Assembly (NCBI GenBank): GCA_015063655.1
Contig: SVTU01000057.1
Span: 1-8,557, forward strand
DNA from: Oscillospiraceae bacterium
GTDB taxonomy: Bacteria; Bacillota; Clostridia; Oscillospirales; CAG-272
DNA length: 8,557 nucleotides
Direction of reading: 5' to 3'
The notes beneath the pieces were generated by a model. That model had not been told where the DNA came from, searched no databases, and saw only the letters and a list, made by a program, of their open reading frames with translations. Positions 6,646 to 8,557 of this stretch are shown here, piece by piece; within the stretch, counting starts at the first letter, position 1, and each line of letters starts with the position of its first letter. Position numbers and translations under genes: made by a program.

Positions 6646-6681
6646 TTCTCATACCGTCTCACAAAGTCTCACTCGGTCTCA
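6646..6681. repeat. Four direct repeats, (G/T)TCTCA, exact 10-bp period
   Basis: On the plus strand GTCTCA occurs at 6656-6661, 6666-6671 and 6676-6681. A one-mismatch copy, TTCTCA, is in phase at 6646-6651. On the minus strand this reads as TGAGAC three times and TGAGAA once. A 10-bp period places all copies on about one face of the helix, typical of cooperative protein binding. The array lies in the gap between the divergent small-terminase and phosphopantetheinyl transferase genes, 20 bp upstream of the latter's -35 box. On the minus strand it covers the -35 zone for a possible -10 (TACACT, 6633-6628), for which no normal -35 is seen. Roles to consider: activator or operator sites for the late operon, packaging recognition, or control of the transferase gene. 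The repeat is certain; the function is not known. Confidence 0.7.
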
Positions 6682-6701
6682 ACATCACAAAAAATATTGT
6701 C

Positions 6702-6730
6702 TTGCTTTTTGCTTGCCTTTCGTGTATAAT
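6702..6730 (+). promoter_or_regulatory. Sigma-70/SigA-type promoter for the phosphopantetheinyl transferase gene
   Basis: The -35 box TTGCTT (6702-6707) and a perfect -10 TATAAT (6725-6730) are separated by exactly 17 bp, so transcription should begin near 6737. The leader is then only about 17 nt and contains the GGGGGG-type ribosome binding site (6742-6747). The position means an in-frame ATG at 6733, before the transcription start, cannot be the start codon. Confidence 0.8.
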
Positions 6731-6753
6731 GAATGTGGAAAGGGGGGATTACC

Positions 6754-7362
6754 ATGCATACGATCTGTATCACACCGATACAGGATGCCACTCTCCCCAT
6801 GCCCTTCCCCTTTGGCCAGACCGAAGAGGAACGTTTGCGCTCCCTTGGCAAGGGGCAGGCCGCCTCGCTGGCGGGCTATGCGGCTCTGAATCGCCTGTGC
6901 AGAGAGCTTGACGGCGATCTGACCGTACACAGAGACGCTCACGGAAGGCCGTTTTTTGCAAATGCCGCATCGTATGACTACAACGTCAGCCATTCGCATG
7001 CGCTCGCCGTTGCCATACTCTCAAACGGTCGTGTGGGTATCGACATAGAGCGCATCGACCCCTTGCGGCGCATGGGAGACATCGCCAAACGGTATTTCGG
7101 CGATGAGGCAAAGGCCTGCCAAACCGAAGCCGAGCTGTTTTTGCTTTGGACCAAAAAGGAAGCTCTGGCCAAATACGACGGACGGGGGCTATCCCTTCTG
7201 CTTTCCCTTGGCCTTCCTGATACGGCGTTGGCCGTACCGCACACACGCTCCTATCTGCTCACCCACGGCCACGATACCTACGCCTGCTCCGTCTGCACCG
7301 AGCATGCTGCCGCACCGAGTTGGCTTGTGCCCGATGGCGTCACCGTAACACCGCTGACGTAA
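6754..7362 (+). CDS. 4'-phosphopantetheinyl transferase, Sfp family
   Basis: Transfers the 4'-phosphopantetheine arm of coenzyme A to a conserved serine of acyl or peptidyl carrier proteins, converting apo to holo form in the cytoplasm. The 202-residue protein shows the ordered family motifs: GRPFF (64-68); NVSHSHALA (77-85); GIDIE (95-99), with magnesium-binding D97 and E99; and FLLWTKKEALAK (129-140), with E136 and K140. Two-domain Sfp enzymes usually have about 200-240 residues, so this is complete. The start at 6754 has a G-rich ribosome binding site 6 nt upstream; an ATG at 6733 lies before the predicted transcription start. It is a single-gene unit with its own promoter and terminator. 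No carrier protein, NRPS or PKS gene is in the window, so its target is unknown. It could be a host gene beside the prophage or phage-carried cargo. Confidence 0.9.
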   Translation: MHTICITPIQDATLPMPFPFGQTEEERLRSLGKGQAASLAGYAALNRLCRELDGDLTVHRDAHGRPFFANAASYDYNVSHSHALAVAILSNGRVGIDIERIDPLRRMGDIAKRYFGDEAKACQTEAELFLLWTKKEALAKYDGRGLSLLLSLGLPDTALAVPHTRSYLLTHGHDTYACSVCTEHAAAPSWLVPDGVTVTPLT

Positions 7363-7366
7363 AGAT

Positions 7367-7411
7367 AAAAGAGAGAACATTTCGGCGACCAACCGATTTG
7401 TTCTCTCTTTT
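7367..7411. terminator. Two-way intrinsic terminator between convergent genes
   Basis: A perfect 13-bp stem (AAAAGAGAGAACA at 7367-7379 with its complement at 7399-7411). Inside the loop is a second 4-bp pairing, TCGG (7382-7385) with CCGA (7393-7396), after a 2x2 T/T internal bulge. The A-rich left arm and T-rich right arm provide a U-tract on either strand. It starts 5 nt after the transferase stop and ends 10 nt before the glycosyltransferase stop, so it can end transcription from both sides. Confidence 0.85.
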
Positions 7412-7421
7412 CTGTCATGAT

Positions 7422-8546
7422 CTATACCGTTCCCGTTTTTCCCGCAACCGCCCGATGATACAGCCCCTCGGTGGCTCTTGTCATGCGGTCGGCGGTGAAT
7501 TCCTCGCAATAGCGTCTGCGTGCTGCCGCCGACATACGGCGATAGCCCTCACGGTCGTCGGCCATTTGGCGAATGGCGGCGGCAAGAGCCACAAAATCCC
7601 CCTCGGGATAGATCAAGCCGTTTGTACCGTGCTTCACCATATGCACGTTGCCCCCGTAGGAGCTGGCAACGGCAGGAAGCCCGATGCTCATACCCTCTGA
7701 TAGAGACAGGCACGAGGTCTCGGTTCCCACCGAGCAATTCACGTTCAAATCCATACACCAAAACGGGATCGACACGTCCTCGCAAAAGCCCGCAAACACG
7801 ATTTTTTTCTCCAAACCAAGACCCCTTGCCAGCTCATGCAGGTCCTTTTCAAGACTGCCCGTACCCACCACCAGGAAGCGAAAACGATCGTCAGAGGCAA
7901 GCAGAGCTGCCGCCCGTAAAAAATCCCCATGACCCTTGCATGGCTCAAGTCGGGCACATATGCCCACCACAAAATGCTCGGGCGAAAAGCCGTAGGCCTC
8001 ACGGTAGATATACCTTGCCGTACGGCTGACGGTGCGGAGCGGGTCGGTGCCGTTGATAATGACCTCGATCTTTTTATCGTTCACGCCCTGCGAGAGCAAA
8101 TCCTCCCGTGCCGCCTCTGCCACAGCGATGACGTTGGTGGAGAGCATGCCCTGCACAAGTCCGCACAGAAGACGCACGGGCGGTATCCTCAGCCAACGGC
8201 CTGCCCTGTAAGCACAATGCCGTGTGTGAATGCGCACGGGTACACCCGCAAGCCACCCCGCAAGGCGTGCCGCAAGCCAGCCGTGGCAATGCAGAACGTC
8301 GGGGCGATGCTCCCGCATGATGCGAACAAGCTCGGGCAAGGCCCGCAAATCCGCCGAGGCATCTGCCCCGTGCGTTACACTCACCGTGCGAATACCGATA
8401 CGAAAAAGCCGCTCCTCAAGTGCGCTCCCTTTCGGCAAAACCACCGTAGTCTGCACCGCCGTGCGGTCACTGTGCCGCAGACGGGTCAGGAGAAGCCGCC
8501 CCGCTCCCCCTACGTTGGTATCGCTGATCGCCTCCAAAACCTTCAT
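7422..8546 (-). CDS. Glycosyltransferase family 4 (GT-B fold)
   Basis: A 374-residue retaining glycosyltransferase of the GT4 type, expected to move a sugar from a nucleotide-sugar donor to a cell-envelope or exopolysaccharide acceptor. The N-domain opens MKVLEAISDTNVGGAGR with the glycine loop GGAGR (13-17), and has HCHGW (86-90). The hinge is near INGTDP (164-169). The C-domain carries the donor-phosphate pair R199 and K204 in GICARLEPCKG, VVGTG (226-230), and the family EX7E motif with E276 and E284 in ETSCLSLSEGMSIGLP. No signal peptide or membrane span is seen; it probably acts on the inner face of the membrane. Length is normal. The start at 8546 has a GGGGTGGAAAG ribosome binding site at the very window edge; upstream genes are not visible. 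Donor and acceptor cannot be predicted. It ends convergently with the transferase gene. Confidence 0.9.
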   Translation of the reverse strand: MKVLEAISDTNVGGAGRLLLTRLRHSDRTAVQTTVVLPKGSALEERLFRIGIRTVSVTHGADASADLRALPELVRIMREHRPDVLHCHGWLAARLAGWLAGVPVRIHTRHCAYRAGRWLRIPPVRLLCGLVQGMLSTNVIAVAEAAREDLLSQGVNDKKIEVIINGTDPLRTVSRTARYIYREAYGFSPEHFVVGICARLEPCKGHGDFLRAAALLASDDRFRFLVVGTGSLEKDLHELARGLGLEKKIVFAGFCEDVSIPFWCMDLNVNCSVGTETSCLSLSEGMSIGLPAVASSYGGNVHMVKHGTNGLIYPEGDFVALAAAIRQMADDREGYRRMSAAARRRYCEEFTADRMTRATEGLYHRAVAGKTGTV

Positions 8547-8557
8547 CTTTCCACCCC

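Larger units (their letters stand above)
1..6681 (-). mobile_element. Prophage or phage packaging/head module (partial)
   Basis: Seven consecutive minus-strand genes encode small terminase, large terminase, a propeller-like structural protein, portal, scaffold, major capsid protein and a partial adaptor. This is the packaging and head-assembly block of a tailed double-stranded DNA phage. Genes are separated by at most about 31 nt or overlap, and each has a purine-rich ribosome binding site, so one late operon is likely. A separate scaffold gene and no visible capsid protease point to scaffold-dependent assembly. The block continues past position 1, where tail genes would be expected. The upstream limit given here includes the 10-bp-period repeats before the small terminase; the true edge is unknown because no att site, integrase or repressor gene is visible. 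Phage nature is secure; prophage versus free phage genome is not resolved. Confidence 0.88.

Noticed and set aside
6581..6652. Longer start for the small terminase at the in-frame ATG at 6652
   Set aside because: The extra residues do not resemble a terminase, the ATG sits among the 10-bp repeats, and a near-perfect ribosome binding site marks the ATG at 6580.
6733..6753. Earlier start for the phosphopantetheinyl transferase at the ATG at 6733
   Set aside because: It lies only 3 nt after the TATAAT box and before the predicted transcription start, so it would not be in the mRNA. The ATG at 6754 has a proper ribosome binding site.
8247..8280. CCGCAAGCCA repeated at 8248 and 8271, also present at 6634
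   Set aside because: In the glycosyltransferase it encodes a Trp-Leu-Ala-rich helix (WLAARLAGWLAG), so the repeat follows from the protein sequence. A third 10-bp copy near the small terminase is plausible by chance, and there is no sign that it is an attachment site.
1..8557. CRISPR arrays, tRNA or rRNA genes, insertion sequences, anti-phage defence genes
   Set aside because: No spaced long repeats, cloverleaf-like sequence, transposase motifs or defence-type domains were seen on either strand.

Overview
This window holds the start of a tailed-phage packaging and head module, all on the minus strand from about 6580 down to 1. At its upstream end it meets two cellular-type genes: a plus-strand Sfp-type phosphopantetheinyl transferase and a minus-strand family 4 glycosyltransferase. 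The host is probably an anaerobic Firmicute of the Clostridia type. Pointers to this are strong AAGGAG/GGAGGTGAT ribosome binding sites, a canonical TTGCTT-N17-TATAAT promoter, rather cysteine-rich proteins and a base composition that looks somewhat above 50% GC. This placement is inference; no rRNA or other marker gene is present.

Phage region, in transcription order on the minus strand: small terminase (6580-6179); large terminase (6182-4854, GTG start overlapping the small-terminase stop by 4 nt); a 580-residue beta-rich protein resembling tail-hub or DNA-stabilisation propeller proteins (4822-3080); portal (3063-1426); scaffold (1523-1056, overlapping the portal gene by 98 nt in another frame); major capsid protein (1025-195); and the first 59 codons of a probable head-tail adaptor (178 to the window edge). 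Every gene has its own ribosome binding site, spacing is tight and no frameshift is visible, so this part looks intact and operonic. A separate scaffold, a short capsid protein and no visible maturation protease suggest scaffold-directed, P22-like assembly. The propeller-like gene and the adaptor hint at a short-tailed virion, but no tail genes lie inside the window to confirm it. The propeller-like gene sits between large terminase and portal rather than after the capsid gene, which is unusual.

Boundary region, 6581-6753: this 173-nt gap separates the divergent small terminase and phosphopantetheinyl transferase genes. It holds a good promoter for the latter and four (G/T)TCTCA direct repeats at an exact 10-bp period. 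The repeats are the most striking unexplained signal in the window. They could be operator or activator sites for the phage late operon, or a packaging-recognition element.

Cellular-type region, 6754-8546: the transferase gene has its own promoter and shares a strong two-way terminator hairpin (7367-7411) with the convergent glycosyltransferase gene. No integrase, repressor, lysis gene, RNA gene or CRISPR array is visible. Either the prophage edge falls in the 6581-6753 gap, or the transferase is cargo carried by the phage. The window alone cannot decide between these. No stretch longer than 300 bases lacks a gene.
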